Assembly: GCA_022478985.1 (NCBI GenBank)
Contig: JAKSZP010017367.1
Span: 1-64,000 of the forward strand
Source of the DNA: Massospora cicadina
Taxonomy: Eukaryota; Entomophthoromycota; Entomophthoromycetes; Entomophthorales; Entomophthoraceae
Reading direction: 5' to 3'
Length of the DNA: 64,000 nt
Both the position numbers and the translations under genes were made by a program. A model generated the notes under the pieces. The model searched no databases, was not told the DNA's origin, and saw only the letters and a program-made list of their open reading frames with translations. Below, one piece after another: positions 47,161 to 58,887 of the stretch (position 1 is its first letter; each line of letters starts with the position of its first letter).

Positions 47161-49054
47161 TATCAGTAATCAATATTGACCAACCATAATGGGCAAAAAT
47201 AAAGTTATATACAATTTTATTTCACATTTATCATTATAAAACTGTTGATTGACACTTGCCACCATTCTAAATTTAAATTAGGCAATTACCTAAACTATTG
47301 ATAATATCCTATCAACACACCAGTGACAACAATTTATAGGCATTATCCTTATATTCATAGTTGTTTAACTTTAATATTGATAAATAGAAAGGAGATTTTA
47401 CAAAAAAAACTGTTTTGCTTTAAATAATTATTTTGGAAGCTACTAATTTGCATCTGTCACCGCATTGGTGATAAGTTAAACTATTGATTGAGCTATAATT
47501 AATATTCTTTCATCATGCCAGTGATGAATCATCAGAAGAACTAACTTATATTTAATCACCAATGAGACTTACCATTTAATAAGTTTATGAGTCCAAATTA
47601 AAAATAGTCAATCATGATACTCTAAAAATTAAGTCTTGGAATACTTATAATATTCTAAGGATAATTCAATTGTTAGTAGTATCAAAAATATGGTCAAAAA
47701 AATTCAAGAAGTACTCATTATCCTCAACAATAGTGGGGGACAGCCCTACATATCCCCACAATGGCACCTCACGGTGACCATGGAGACCTATGTGGCACCT
47801 TTATAATTTTTAAAGGGTAAAAACAGTTGTTACAATGCTTGAAAATAAGTTGAACTCAGAAGAGAAGCTGGAGATCTCTAATACCATTGTGATAATCTTT
47901 TAATAGCAGTGTTTATGGAATAAAGTTGACTTTCAAATAAATTTTACAATGAAATTAAAACCCAAGAAAAAAAGGTATTTGAGTAATAAATTTTAATGAT
48001 TATAATTAAGGTTTAGGAGAAATTAATAATTAGTAAAAAAGTATAAATGTGAACACTACTGAGATAATAATATAAACATTATTGTGTTGAAACCCCTAAT
48101 ATTTTAAAAGTAATTATATTATAATTATTTAATTTATAATAAAAAACTGATGAAATAGTGAGCCACAAACCCTCTAAAAGTACAACGGAGATTAAAGTTT
48201 GTTGAGGGACTAATTAATTTATAGTAAATTCAGACCTAATTTTTACTATATTTCTAAACAATATCTTGTATATAAAGTGACACTAAAAATGTACTAGAAC
48301 ATGTTACATATACAAAACCACCATTCTTGTCCAAGTTTATCAATAATGAATCAATGCCATCTATAAGTGTGCCTGTTTGACTAAAACCTGATAATTACAA
48401 TACTCTGAACTAATTATGCTTAGGACTCTTAATATAATTCCAGAGTTTACAAGATGAACCTAGGATTTAAACTATGGCTTACAGGTTGAGGCTCAATAAG
48501 TAAAAACTAATTCTGCAGTAATAGAGCAACCCTAATACCCCCAGAATGTTGAGCCACCTTGTGACAACCTTGTAGATCTCCATGAGACCCTTAAAGCAAG
48601 TAACTTAGCAATATACAGCCTTGATAAGGACTTAGAGTTATATGATTTGCATATAATTTAAATGAAGCCTTGTTAAAGTACAGATACTTAAAGATACTAT
48701 TTTATGTAGCAGTACAACTGGAATTAGAGGGCAAACTATGACATATCAACAAGAATTAATATCACTGGCATTATGATCAAGGTAACAGTGTGTCACAGGC
48801 GCTATCTAAAATAATGACATCATTATGAGTTAACAAATAAACTTTGAGCAGGTATCCTGTCTTCATATGAAGATATAAATTGTTCTACACTTGATCCTAA
48901 CCACATCTATTAATTTTCTAAGGACAGTTTTGGTATGCATGTAACTAAATTTTTAAAAAACCTGATATATCTACTACTTATGATCTTGAAAAGTACACCA
49001 ACAAAATCAGTTTAAACAAATAATTCTATATTTAACTATATAATCATGCTAGCT

Positions 49055-49073
49055 TTTTTTTAGTACTAGATGG
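49055..49073 (-). mobile_element. Ultrashort retroposon, copy 4 (19 bp)
   Basis: Minus-strand CCATCTAGTACT plus A run between perfect duplications TATAATCATGCTAGCT (49039-49054 and 49074-49089). Only the last 13 unique bases of the family plus the A run are present. Confidence 0.88.
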
Positions 49074-49168
49074 TATAATCATGCTAGCTTTAAAGATTAG
49101 AAAAATTGCTTCAGTAAATTTATGAATTTCATGCACTTAATATAAAAAACATTTGCTATGAATAATTT

Positions 49169-49190
49169 ATATATATATATATATATATAT
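49169..49190. repeat. (AT)11 microsatellite
   Basis: Uninterrupted AT dinucleotide run. Confidence 0.95.
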
Positions 49191-49247
49191 TAGTAATTAT
49201 AACGGTTATGGTATTCTTATCATATAACATAATATATGTGCAAATGA

Positions 49248-49265
49248 ACCATCTAGTACTAAAAA
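49248..49265 (+). mobile_element. Ultrashort retroposon, copy 5 (18 bp)
   Basis: ACCATCTAGTACT plus A run, flanked by AATATATGTGCAAATGA (49231-49247 and 49266-49282). The A run merges with the duplication. Confidence 0.88.
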
Positions 49266-49634
49266 AATATATGTGCAAATGACTTTCAGGTTTCATGAAG
49301 AGTATTTATAGCATTTTAGCATCTTTCAAAGTGACAATATTTTAAACCATAAAAAATTATTGGTCAAATATATGTGTTGTTTTCAAATAACTTACTTGGA
49401 AAGTAAATTCTCAAGCTAGTAAGATTAATTAAATTTTTATTAACATGGGCTTAATTTTTATCTAGCATTTAAACAGGTAATAAATATGTATATTGTTATA
49501 TTATATATTATAAAATTATAGACATATGTCTATCTACGCTTTATAATATAAATTTATATCAATTTTGATCTAAGTAGATTAGCTTGGTTTTAACAGTGGC
49601 ATATAAACAAAGCTTAGTAATAAAAACTATTGTA

Positions 49635-49924
49635 GGGGGTGGAAGGCGAGTCGATAGGGCGTACGGCTACCAACCTGAAGGTTGCGGGTTCGATTCCCGC
49701 CCTTCGCGCATCGATCGGGGTGCCAGCCAAAGGAAGCTATTGGCGGTTAGTAGGTCTAATAACACGAAAACCTTACCCATGACGTAACCAGAAAAATTTG
49801 AGTCCCGATCCGGAGGTGGAAAAACTTTCTTCGACGGAGTTGACCCTGTTCAGGTTTCATGTCGATACTTTCTTTCTCCATTTCGGTAATGTCCGTCCCC
49901 TGGTCGGCTTGCCTCGAATAAATA
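49635..49924 (+). mobile_element. SINE-C, intact recent copy
   Basis: The tRNA-like head GGAAGGCGAGTCGATAGGG (A-box position) and perfect B box GGTTCGATTCC are followed by a body and the tail GGTAATGTCCGTCCCCTGG, TCGGCTTGCCTCG and AATAAATAA. The 16-bp target duplication AATAAAAACTATTGTA (49619-49634 and 49925-49940) is perfect. Its many intact CpG sites contrast with the copy at 42462. The head is too altered and embedded to be a functional tRNA. RNA polymerase III promoter boxes are intact, so this copy could still be transcribed. Confidence 0.95.
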
Positions 49925-49940
49925 AATAAAAACTATTGTA

Positions 49941-50993
49941 TAAAAAAAGTTATAATCTGTATCTACCTCCTTGGATGTTGTATAATATTAATACTAAGAT
50001 AAAAATGGATAAAGAAGGTTGTTTGCATAGAAAATATATAGCTCCATACAAATAAAGTGAATTTAAATATAAAAGGTTTGTAAAGATTGAAGAAAATTTC
50101 AATCAGATTTTACTCCAATCAACATGATCCTACTTATATATAGATGCCTTATGCTAGCTGATATATCATTTTAATCACTTATCTTAGTATATTTAGGGAA
50201 GGCCAACCAGGGGATGGTTTTTTATGCAAGATCTTGAATTTTATTCGGCACTTATCTTAGTATTTTAAAATACTTTTTAGAGTTTTTAGTAATACTAGAA
50301 AGGATATTTAAACTTATAGTATAGCTACTTTTAAGCTTAGTAAAAATCTTCTTAATTATGAAGTAAGATGTAAATTTAGCTAGTCCATGCTTATAAGGAA
50401 AGAGGAGATTTTTGTGAAAAGAAACATAAAATGTTTAAGGCACCCTTATCTTATTCTATCTACAAAAAATGATTAGATTATAATCCTAAGGAATTATTGC
50501 ATTGACTATTGATAATTATACTGACAAACTTCAGAAGCATAATTTGAAACAAAAAAATAGTATGTTATTATATCCACTGATATTCTATTATAGTAATTAA
50601 AAAGAAGTATTCTAGATCTATTGAGATTTTATTTATTGAAAAAGAAATAAATTATATCTTATACTAGCAATATGAAATTAAATAATAAGTACTAGTGCTA
50701 ATTTATAACTGATAGCCCTTTCTACTCAATTTGGCAATAATATTTCAACATGGTAAATTCCTTTGTAACTCCATTACAATTATAGGTTGCTCTAAAGACA
50801 CATGTATTGTTTACCCTAAAAAAAGTCTAATTGCTTACTTGAGCAAGTATAAACAAAACATATGTACTTTATGGTAATCTTTAGTTGCTAACAGAGTTAT
50901 AAGGAAATTTACATGTCAATATATTGTTGCCAATGGAGTAGAAAGGGACAAAGAATACTTTTGAGATTAGTAAGACAGAATATACTAGGATTA
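49941..50993. other. AT-rich spacer
   Basis: No gene; contains a 58-bp LINE-tail insertion at 50191. Confidence 0.7.
50191..50248 (-). mobile_element. 58-bp 5'-truncated LINE/SINE tail insertion
   Basis: Read on the minus strand it ends ATCCCCTGGTTGGCCTTCCC then TAAAT, matching the LINE tail at 23330 (TGGTCTGCCTTCCC) and the SINE-C tail. Perfect 15-bp duplication CACTTATCTTAGTAT (50176-50190 and 50249-50263). Confidence 0.85.
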
Positions 50994-52192
50994 TGTAAGT
51001 CTGGGGGAGTGACACCTCTGCCTAGATTGGGCAGTATTCCCAATCCCCACTAAGAAGGGTCCTAAGAGGGCAGCTGTCCCCCTTGTCATGCAGATTATCT
51101 CACCTATATGGTAGACAAGTGTTAAGTAACATCCATCCCTCTGAAGATTCTCTGCCAGTCCCCACAATTTCTTCTGCAAAATTAGTTTGGCAAATTGAAG
51201 AAATTTGTGCTGAAATATCTGAAAACCTAAACCCATGGCAACAAGGCCCAATGGGCATGCACAGTTAAGTAATGGAGTATCAGGGGTTGATTCCTAAGTC
51301 ACACTCACCTGTGGCATCAATCCACTGAGAAGTGGTGTTGTTGGTTTGATCCTGCCTTCAAAACTTCAAAAACAACGCCTGATGGGCTTGTACCCATTAA
51401 GATGAGGTTGCTTGATATCAAATCTGTGGCAAAGTTTGCTGATGGCATTGGGTCATCATTGAAAGTTGTCATCAACTCAGAACCCTCCCTTCTCAAATTG
51501 GGATTATTGCTTGAAGAATCCTGCTTGGCCAAATGGATGCCAAAGTGATCAGATGCAGGCAGGTTGAATCACAAACCTGTCCCAACCTCTTGGGTCTGCC
51601 CCTATGTGAGTAGCTCTGGGAGGTTCTCATTGCCCATCAGGTGAGATACTGTCACACTCACCATAAAAAATTGAAAAGTCTGCAATTCAGGCATCCAAGG
51701 CCAAATCAGCAGCAACTCAGCCCACTGCAACTCTTTCAATGTCAATTCCAATTAGGTTCATTCTCATTTTCTCCCTCATTTGAAGTTTGCCAGTTTAGGT
51801 CAAATTTTGAGGGCCCTAATTTTGAGCTTTTATAAGCTATCACTAAATTTAATCATCTAACTAATTAGTTATAGCACACTGAGGAAATCAATAATTGATT
51901 TTCTGTTTTTTAATATATCCTGATTTCTGAACCCAGCCTTATTATTAATTTAAACCACTAATTCCAACCCAATTATTTCAACAACCCACGGGCTCCAGGG
52001 CTGTGTTTGCCTGGTTTGTTGTTAGATTTATATACACATCTATGGCCCTTGGAAACCTGTTGGCAAAATTTGTCCCTGTTCTAATAATATTCGCTCAAGC
52101 AGCAGTGCCTTTGGCATTTGGGCTTGTCATTTGGATGCTTCATTCTTCAGACTTGCAGGCCAGTCTAAACTCAACTTGCCATTTTCAAGACA
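50994..52192 (+). repeat. 5' LTR of element E
   Basis: 1199 bp, from TGTAAGTCTGGGGGAGTG to TTTTCAAGACA; aligned with 56020-57224 throughout. Confidence 0.92.
51060..51560 (+). pseudogene. LTR-encoded protein-like segment, family E
   Basis: With small frame corrections, this part of the LTR reads as protein in all four family members. First is a block PLVTQ.[ND]L.HVVDE.WVTA followed by P..P..S[SA]..L...I.EIC.[EK]I. In this LTR and its 3' partner a second block reads GLVPIKMRLLDIKSVAKFAD, then GI.SSLKVV (about 51388-51470). The nucleotide sequences differ clearly between families' copies while the protein pattern persists. It resembles no gag I can name. It might be a displaced gag or an LTR-borne accessory gene. 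Confidence 0.55.
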
Positions 52193-52347
52193 TAATCAAC
52201 TGTACATTATTCATAACCATTTCCGCCCTTTTTGTTGAGATAAGTATAGCAGTAATCATTTTCTTCCAGATGAATAAGGTTGTGAAGAAGTTCTATTATG
52301 GCCACAATAGCCCAGTATATCCCTTATTTACTAAGCCCACCCTCTAA
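52003..52347 (+). CDS. Hydrophobic ORF crossing the LTR end (114 codons)
   Basis: An uninterrupted frame begins in the LTR at 52003 and passes the LTR end (52192) to stop at 52345. It has at least two strongly hydrophobic helices (LAKFVPVLIIFAQAAVPLAF and LFITISALFVEISIAVIIFF), then a basic end (MNKVVKKFYYGH). The first helix region is conserved in the 3' LTR (VPLAFGLVVWVL) and in the solo LTR at 11610 (MPLALWIALWVF). It looks like a small membrane protein. No family is recognised. Whether it is expressed, or is the C-terminal part of the longer LTR-encoded reading frame, cannot be told. Confidence 0.5.
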   Translation: MFAWFVVRFIYTSMALGNLLAKFVPVLIIFAQAAVPLAFGLVIWMLHSSDLQASLNSTCHFQDIINCTLFITISALFVEISIAVIIFFQMNKVVKKFYYGHNSPVYPLFTKPTL

Positions 52348-52349
52348 AA

Positions 52350-55300
52350 TGGGATTTTCATGCTAGGCGCTGCCAACGTGGCCTTAGTGTAAAATCTCAG
52401 CTCTGAATCAGTATCTGAATTGATTCTAATAGTTGTCATGGCCCCCATGCCCATGTTAGTATATTTGGGCACTCCAACTTATAAAACATCTGCTCCTGTC
52501 ACAAACCTTGTGTTTTCCCCCAATCATATTGCAATCTCTTCCTTATCTACAGAATCAACTATAACTGCCAATAAGGAGAACTCCACCTACTTTATATTAC
52601 CAATGAAAATTAGTATCAGATAGCATCTGGTGTTTTTTGAGTCCTTGGTTGAAACTGGTGCAGTGGGTAATTTTATGATTGTAGAGTTGGATCATTAGCT
52701 GGATATTGACATGGACTTGGGTCCTACAGTGATGGTTGCATCATCAGCCTGCCAGACCTCATAAAAAGTACATCTGGTACCTATCTTAGTTCACCAGTTT
52801 AGCTTTTGTGGTAAATTCTCCACAATGCCAAATTTGGTTTTTACATAATTTTGGGATTGGGTTGGCGGCGTCAGCAAAATGTTAGAATTCACCTCAAATC
52901 TCATAGTTATCATTCTCTAATGGCCAGATGGAGGTTGAGTTTCTGTTGTTGGATACCCTCACTAAAGTTTGTGGCTGAACTTTGATTACAATCCTTGGTT
53001 CCCCTGTTGGTCTTCCACCCAACTTTCCCATTGAGTTGATGGGATATCAGGGCATTTTTGAATCTAACAAGGCTGATCGCCTTCCCCCACATACAAAATT
53101 TGACTTGGGGTTTCATACAATGGTATAGGTGGTTAACATAAACTACCCACTTTACCCACATACTGTGGAGGAGGAGGTTGCCCTCAATGCATGGTTGGAC
53201 GACATGCTTCAGAAGGGTTGGCTTTTCATAAAAACATTCCCAGTTTCCACCCCATTGTTTTTGCCAATAAGGCTGATGGTTTCCCCCATCCCTGCATGTA
53301 TCATGGTCATATCATTAAATCACAGTCCACAATTTCTACCCTCTGCCTTTGGAACAGACAATTGGGCAAGCAATTGCCAAATCATGGGTGTTCTCAAAAC
53401 TTGACCTTGTCAATGCCTTCAAACAGATTTGGGTGATGGAAGATCAGAAATGGCTTACTTTAATCTTAAAAAGTGGGGCATTTTACAGTTTTGAGTAATG
53501 ATTTTTGAGCTAAAAATGCACCTGCCACGTTCCAGAGGATGATTGATAGTGTGCTGGGTGATCTCCAGCTCACCTGCGCTGTCGCTTATATTGGTAATAT
53601 CTTAGTACATACCCTGACTCCTGAACAACATGCAAAGGACTTGAAAGTGATTGTGGCGGCCTTACATATGGCCTGTTTGTCAAGCCTTCAAAATTCGAGT
53701 TTTATGGGAGGAAGTTACATTCTTAAGCAATCTCATCTTAAATGATGAGAACGCTATTCCCCAACAAGTTGGATGCCATCTGCAAGTGGCCAACTCCAAC
53801 ATCCCAAAAACAATTGAGAAGTTCCTTGGGTTCTATAAATTTCTTAAAAAGGTTTTACTCTGCCTTATCCCAGTTAGCTGCCCCGCTCCATACACTCACA
53901 GATAAGAATGTCCCCTTTCATTGAATGCCTGAGTGTCAGCAGGCATTTGAGTCTAATATAGAAACGTTTTTTTCTCACCCTATCCTAAAACATGAGGACC
54001 CCTCCAAGCCCTATGTTGTAGCATGTGATGTGTCATCTGCTGCAGTGGGGGCTGTATTGCTTCAGGAGCATGAGGGGTTAGAGCACCCCATCAACTACTT
54101 TTCCTGCAAGTTCTCTACTATAGAACAGTCCTGGGCCATCTATGATAAGGAGCTGGCAGCCGTGGCGTGAGATCTAACCCACTGGCGGTATCTTTTTCAA
54201 GGCACTTAATATAAGTTAACAGTGTGAATGGATCGTCAAGCTCTCCTATACTTCTGAAAACCACAGAAGTTGGAACACTGGCAAGCTTGAACCTACTGGG
54301 ATTTTTGCAGCTTTAACTTCAAATATGAGTTTGTGAAAGGAGCGTTAAAATGTGTTTCCTTACTTATCAAGTCTTAACCCCATACATTGCCCTGTAGATT
54401 CAGATGAGGCGGATCTGGTTACCATAATCCCTCCTATCCAAATCTTATCCATCATCCCTTTTGTGTTTTTGACAGTGGACTTAGCTTTAGATGCACCCCT
54501 AATCTCCCAAGTTTTGGAAGCGCAAATGGCCTGTGCCAAAGAGGTGGACCTTTTGGAGCAGTTGTCCCTTCCTGCATCAAGACATTCCTTGTATTCCCTA
54601 GTTGAGGGTCTCATGCATCCTTGGTCAAGTGTTTAGGTTCCTCTTCTTTAAGCTGAAGTAATTCAGGCTCACCATGACTCTCCTGATGTCAGACATCCTA
54701 GTAATAAGAAGTGCCTTGACTTGATCAAGCATACCTATAATCTGGTGAGCTTGTAAAAAGATGTTCTGGCATGGATTTCAGATTGCATAACTTGTGCTAA
54801 TGCCAAGTTGGACTAGTCAGGCAATAATGGCCTTCAACATCCCTTAAAACAAGCAGAGGGTCCATGGATATCAGTGTCCATGGACTTCATCGTTGAACTT
54901 CCCAGTTCCAATGAGTTTCCACAGTGATGGTGGTGGTCAACCGCTTCACAAAATTTTTCCACTTTATCCCTTGCTCCTCCACTATCACTTATGAAGATAC
55001 TTCTTGACTTTTCATGCACCATGTGTTCTCAATGTTTGGCCTCCCTCAAGATAGTTAGTGACTGCAGTCCCCAGTTCACAGCGCAATTTTGGAATGAGCT
55101 CTTGGCAATTTTGAAGATTATGCTCTGCTGCTCCACCACATACATCCCCAAACCAATGGCCAAAATGAATAGGTAAATTAGATTCTTGAGAAGTACCTGC
55201 GCTACTATGTGGCTGCTTCTCAAGATACCTGGGCTGATGACCTCCCCCTTGCTCAGTTTGCATATAGTAATGAAACATATGCCTCCACTGGATTCTCTCC

Positions 55301-55960
55301 ATATGAAGTGACCTTGGGGTAAAACCCCTCATTCTCAGTTGGTGCATACCTTTGCCCATAGGTACCAGCCGCCGCAGACCATGCCCAATATATTTGGGCA
55401 ATGAAGTCCTTAGCTTGGAAGCATTTTACTAAGGCCATAAGTGACTATAAACTTTTTGCAGATCAGAAGTGGCTCCTGGCTTATGAAATCAAGGTTGGTT
55501 AATATAACATGCTCAATATGTGACATTTGCAGATTCAGATGCCCTTGTGTAAGTTTAAATGCAAATGCTAAGGTCCCCACTTGTGGAGGAATATTTGGGT
55601 AATGATGCTTTCTGGTTGAAATTGCCACCTCACTGAAAGCAACACCCAGTCTTACATGTTTCTCTGCTATCCCCATTCAAGGGGACAATTCCCTTGGATC
55701 CTGAGTCTATTATATTTTAGGATGCGGAGGAGGCTGAAATTGAGGGCATCTTGACTTCCTGCAAATCTTAACAATTGGTTCAATATCTTATTTCTTGGAA
55801 AGACTATCTGGCCTATGAAAACAGTTGGTTCAGATCTCACAATTGTGCAAACTGCTCCAAGTTGGTTGAGGCTTTCCCTGTCTCCCATCCAGAAGATCCC
55901 TCATCCTCCCCCAAAGTTTGCTGCTTTGATGGCGATAAAATTGCCTAAAGATCACAAAAA
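52350..55960 (+). pseudogene. pol of element E: PR-RT-RH-IN-chromodomain
   Basis: Protease: FFESLVETGAVGNFM (about 52638), with DTG changed to ETG. RT: VEEEVALNAWLDDMLQKG (about 53168), FANKADG, DLVNAFKQIWVMED, NAPATFQRMIDSVLGDL (about 53516) and AYIGNILVHTLTPEQHAKDL, in which the YxDD is replaced by IGN. RNase H: YVVACDVSSAAVGAVLLQEH (54013) and WAIYDKELAAVA. Integrase: HTYNLV..KDVLAWI..CITCANAK, ISVSMDFIVELPSS (about 54868), IVSDCSPQFTAQFWNEL (about 55048) and YIPKPMAKMNR. A chromodomain (IEGILTSCKS then QYLISWKDYLAYENSW, about 55740-55825) marks a chromovirus, a clade that targets heterochromatin. Stops and frameshifts throughout. Confidence 0.9.
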
Positions 55961-56019
55961 TGTGTCTCTCACACAGTTCACTGTGGTGGCACCCACCCTT
56001 TGGCAAAAGGGAAGGATAA

Positions 56020-57224
56020 TGTAAATCCAGGGGAGCGACCCCTCTGCCTAGATTGGGCAGTATTCCCATTCCCCACTAAGAAGGGTTCTAAGAGGGCAGC
56101 TGTCCCCCTTGTCACATAGGGTGATCTCACCCAGTGGTAGACAAGTGTTGGGTAACAGCTATCCCTCTGAAGATTCCACCAACAGTCCTGCAATTTCTTC
56201 TGCCAAATTAGTATAGCAAATTGAAGAAATTTGTGCTAAAATATCTGGAAACCCTAAACCTATGGCAACAAGGCTAACAGTTGTGCACATTCAAGTAATG
56301 GAGTATCAGGGGCCAAATCCTCAGTCACATTTACTAGTGACATTGAGCCACTAAGAAATAATGTTGCTAATTTGAAATCTGTCTTCTGAACTTTGAAATC
56401 AATGCCATTGGGCTTGTGCCTATTAAGATGAGGATGCTTGATGTTGAATCTACAACAGAGTTAATTGATGGCATCAGGTCATCATTGAAAGTTGTTTTCA
56501 ACTTGTAACCCTTCCTTCTCAAATCAGGATCATCGTTCAAAGAACCCACTTGGCCAAAAGGATGCCAAAGTGACTGGGTGTGGGTGAGTTGTGTATCTCA
56601 AACCATTCCTGACCTCTTGGGACTGCCCCTATGTGGGGTAGCCCTGGAAGGTTCTCATTGCTTGTTGGGCAAGATGACATTATGTTCACCATCAAAAAAT
56701 GGAAAAGCTGCCATTTGGGCAACTAAGGCCAAATCAGCAGCCACTCAGCTCACTGCAACTCTTTCAATGTCAATTTCAATTAGGTTCATTCTCATTTTTC
56801 TCATCACATGAAGTTTGCCAGTTTAGGTCAAATTTTGAGGGCCTAATTCTGAGCTTTTATAAGCTATTCACTAAATCTAATCATCTATTAAATTAGTTAT
56901 AGCACACTGAGGAAATCAATAGTTGATTTTCTCTTTTAATTTTCCTTTAAATCCCAAGATCTGAACCCAACCTTATTATGAATTTAAACCACTCATTCCA
57001 ACCCAATTATTTCAACAACCCAAGGGTCCCAGGGCTGTGCTTGCCTGGTTTGTTGCTAGGTTTATGTACAAATCTATGGCCCTTTTGGCACTAGTTGGCA
57101 ATTGTTTCTGTTCTAATAAAAGTCATGCAAGCAACAGTGCCTCTGGCATTTGGGCTTGTCGTTTGGGTGCTTCAGCCCTCAGACTGGCAGATCAAACTAA
57201 ACTTTTCTTGCTGCTTGCATGACA
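56020..57224 (+). repeat. 3' LTR of element E
   Basis: 1205 bp, from TGTAAATCCAGGGGAGCG to TTGCATGACA. It carries the same coding-like blocks as the 5' LTR, with independent small indels and stops. Confidence 0.92.
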
Positions 57225-58611
57225 AATTAGACATAGAAACACTTTTATAAGGTTTTAGAAACCATTTCTATAATGAATATATAGTATATAATATATATTC
57301 TCTTTTATATATATAATAATAGGTTTTTATCTTGGTTTATCTTGAATAAACATATGGTAAATTTATATAATTATCTATATATCTTTTCTAAGTTATTTAG
57401 TAGCATTTTTGGCCAAACTTGCTTTTATTTTGGGATATCACTTAGATACAAATAGTTATTTTATTTCTAAAGGGTACTTTGTCACAGCAAGAATGTGTCC
57501 TACTATTGTCCCCCACAATGATAATCTTAGTTATGGTTATGGCAGAAATTTTAAATCTCTGTGCCAAGAGGATAGTATCACATGTGGAGTTGAGCACTAA
57601 AATTTTGTTCAGCCAAGCAAATCAGGGAAGTTTGATAATTTTATCCTGATCTATCAGATCATGTAGAGGAAGGTATTTTCTGGTACTTGGGTTTTTGTCA
57701 TCCATTCCTAATATTTTTCCCCTGTCCCAAACTAATATGATATACACCCTAAGGTTGTCCAATCTTAAGTAATATAAATTATAATTTATAAAGCTGTAAA
57801 CAAGCCATTAATTATAATACACAAATTGATTTTATTATAAGATTGCTAATAATTGGTAAATTACCTTTTATTAAGTAAGTTAGTCTATGAGTATAGATAT
57901 AATATGATAGTATACAATTGATAAGTAAAGTGATGGTAAACCTGATTACAAAAGCAAAATATGGAAATTATTTTTAAAAGACTTCTTATATACTAGAAAA
58001 TCAAAACAAGAAGTACATTACATTATAAGACCTATAATTTTTTTAAAATGTTATCAAATAAATACATAATATGTTATTATTTAGTACTTTATATGAGCAT
58101 AGTCACTTGTAATGAAAGTAATAAAAAATATATAGGATTGTGATTTTATATACTAAATAGACCTATATCAAATAAAGATTATAATTTATAAATTAATTTT
58201 TAGTATTTTAAGAGAAAAAGTATTAGTATAATATTTATAAACAATTATTAGTAGTAACAAAGTGATAAAGGTGAATTTTTAATATATTTTATAAATAAAA
58301 TAACTTAATTAAAAAGACAGTCAAAGTAAGTATAGAATAGTATAGCTATATGAAATTTATTGGTTAAAAAAGAACAACTATTTATAAAATTTTCAGAAAG
58401 TAAAGTGAAATGACAATAATAATGACTACACAATGTAAGATATTACACAAACATTGTACACTTTTAATGGTATAAGTTCTCTATATAACTTTGATATAGA
58501 GTTCAAGTTTTCTATGGTTTAAAGTACTGAGGACTAATAATCAAAGCTTAATTTTTTTATATGAGATTAAGTTGGTATACATATTACTCTAATATTATAG
58601 TTAAGCAAAAT
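57225..58611. other. AT-rich spacer
   Basis: A 63-codon frame at 57409-57600 has an unusually rich composition for the region (cysteines, GYGRN) but no known match; it may be an exon remnant. Nothing else seen. Confidence 0.5.
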
Positions 58612-58744
58612 TTAAAAGTAATCAAGGTAGGTCAACCTTATGAAAAATATACCACACTGAGATTTATTTATAGCCAGTACAGGTTTCAAACTTAAAACCT
58701 GCACTAAGGTGTAAGCAGGAATTATCTGCCAGACTAACCACTCT
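58612..58744 (-). mobile_element. SINE-A, minus strand
   Basis: Third SINE-A. Perfect 14-bp duplication TAGTTAAGCAAAAT (58598-58611 and 58745-58758). B-box region GGTTTTAAGTTTGAAACC on the minus strand; more diverged than the copy at 26529. Confidence 0.9.
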
Positions 58745-58887
58745 TAGTTAAGCAAAATCTTAGAACTTAATATTTTTATAATAAAATTTTATGTTAAAAT
58801 TTATTAAGCTAAGTTATTTGTATAACTAAATTATCAAATTGATAAATTTTATAATCAGAAATATTAATATATTTAGATTGTTTATAG

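Larger units (their letters stand above)
47161..49634. other. AT-rich spacer with two ultrashort retroposons
   Basis: No coding signal. Contains an (AT)n run at 49169-49190 and two tiny insertions at 49055 and 49248. Confidence 0.7.
50994..57224 (+). mobile_element. Chromovirus-type Gypsy element E, 6.2 kb
   Basis: Two LTRs of about 1.2 kb enclose a 3.8-kb internal part with protease, RT, RNase H, integrase and chromodomain. Termini are TG...CA. Flanks GATTA (50989-50993) and AATTA (57225-57229) match at 4 of 5 positions. A polypurine tract (AAAAGGGAAGGATAA) precedes the 3' LTR. Only about 450 bp separate the 5' LTR from the protease, so a conventional gag is missing from the internal part. 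Solo or partial LTRs of the family occur at 1-406 and 11610-12915. Confidence 0.92.

Noticed and set aside
47726..47810. Weak resemblance of CAATAGTGGGGGACAGCCC to the family-F LTR start
   Set aside because: Similarity covers under 20 bp and does not continue.
49635..49710. tRNA gene with perfect B box
   Set aside because: It is the head of a SINE with a 290-bp body, LINE-like tail and target duplication; the cloverleaf is not well formed.
57409..57600. 63-codon ORF as a host gene
   Set aside because: No similarity, no clear signals and no splice sites; kept only as a remark.
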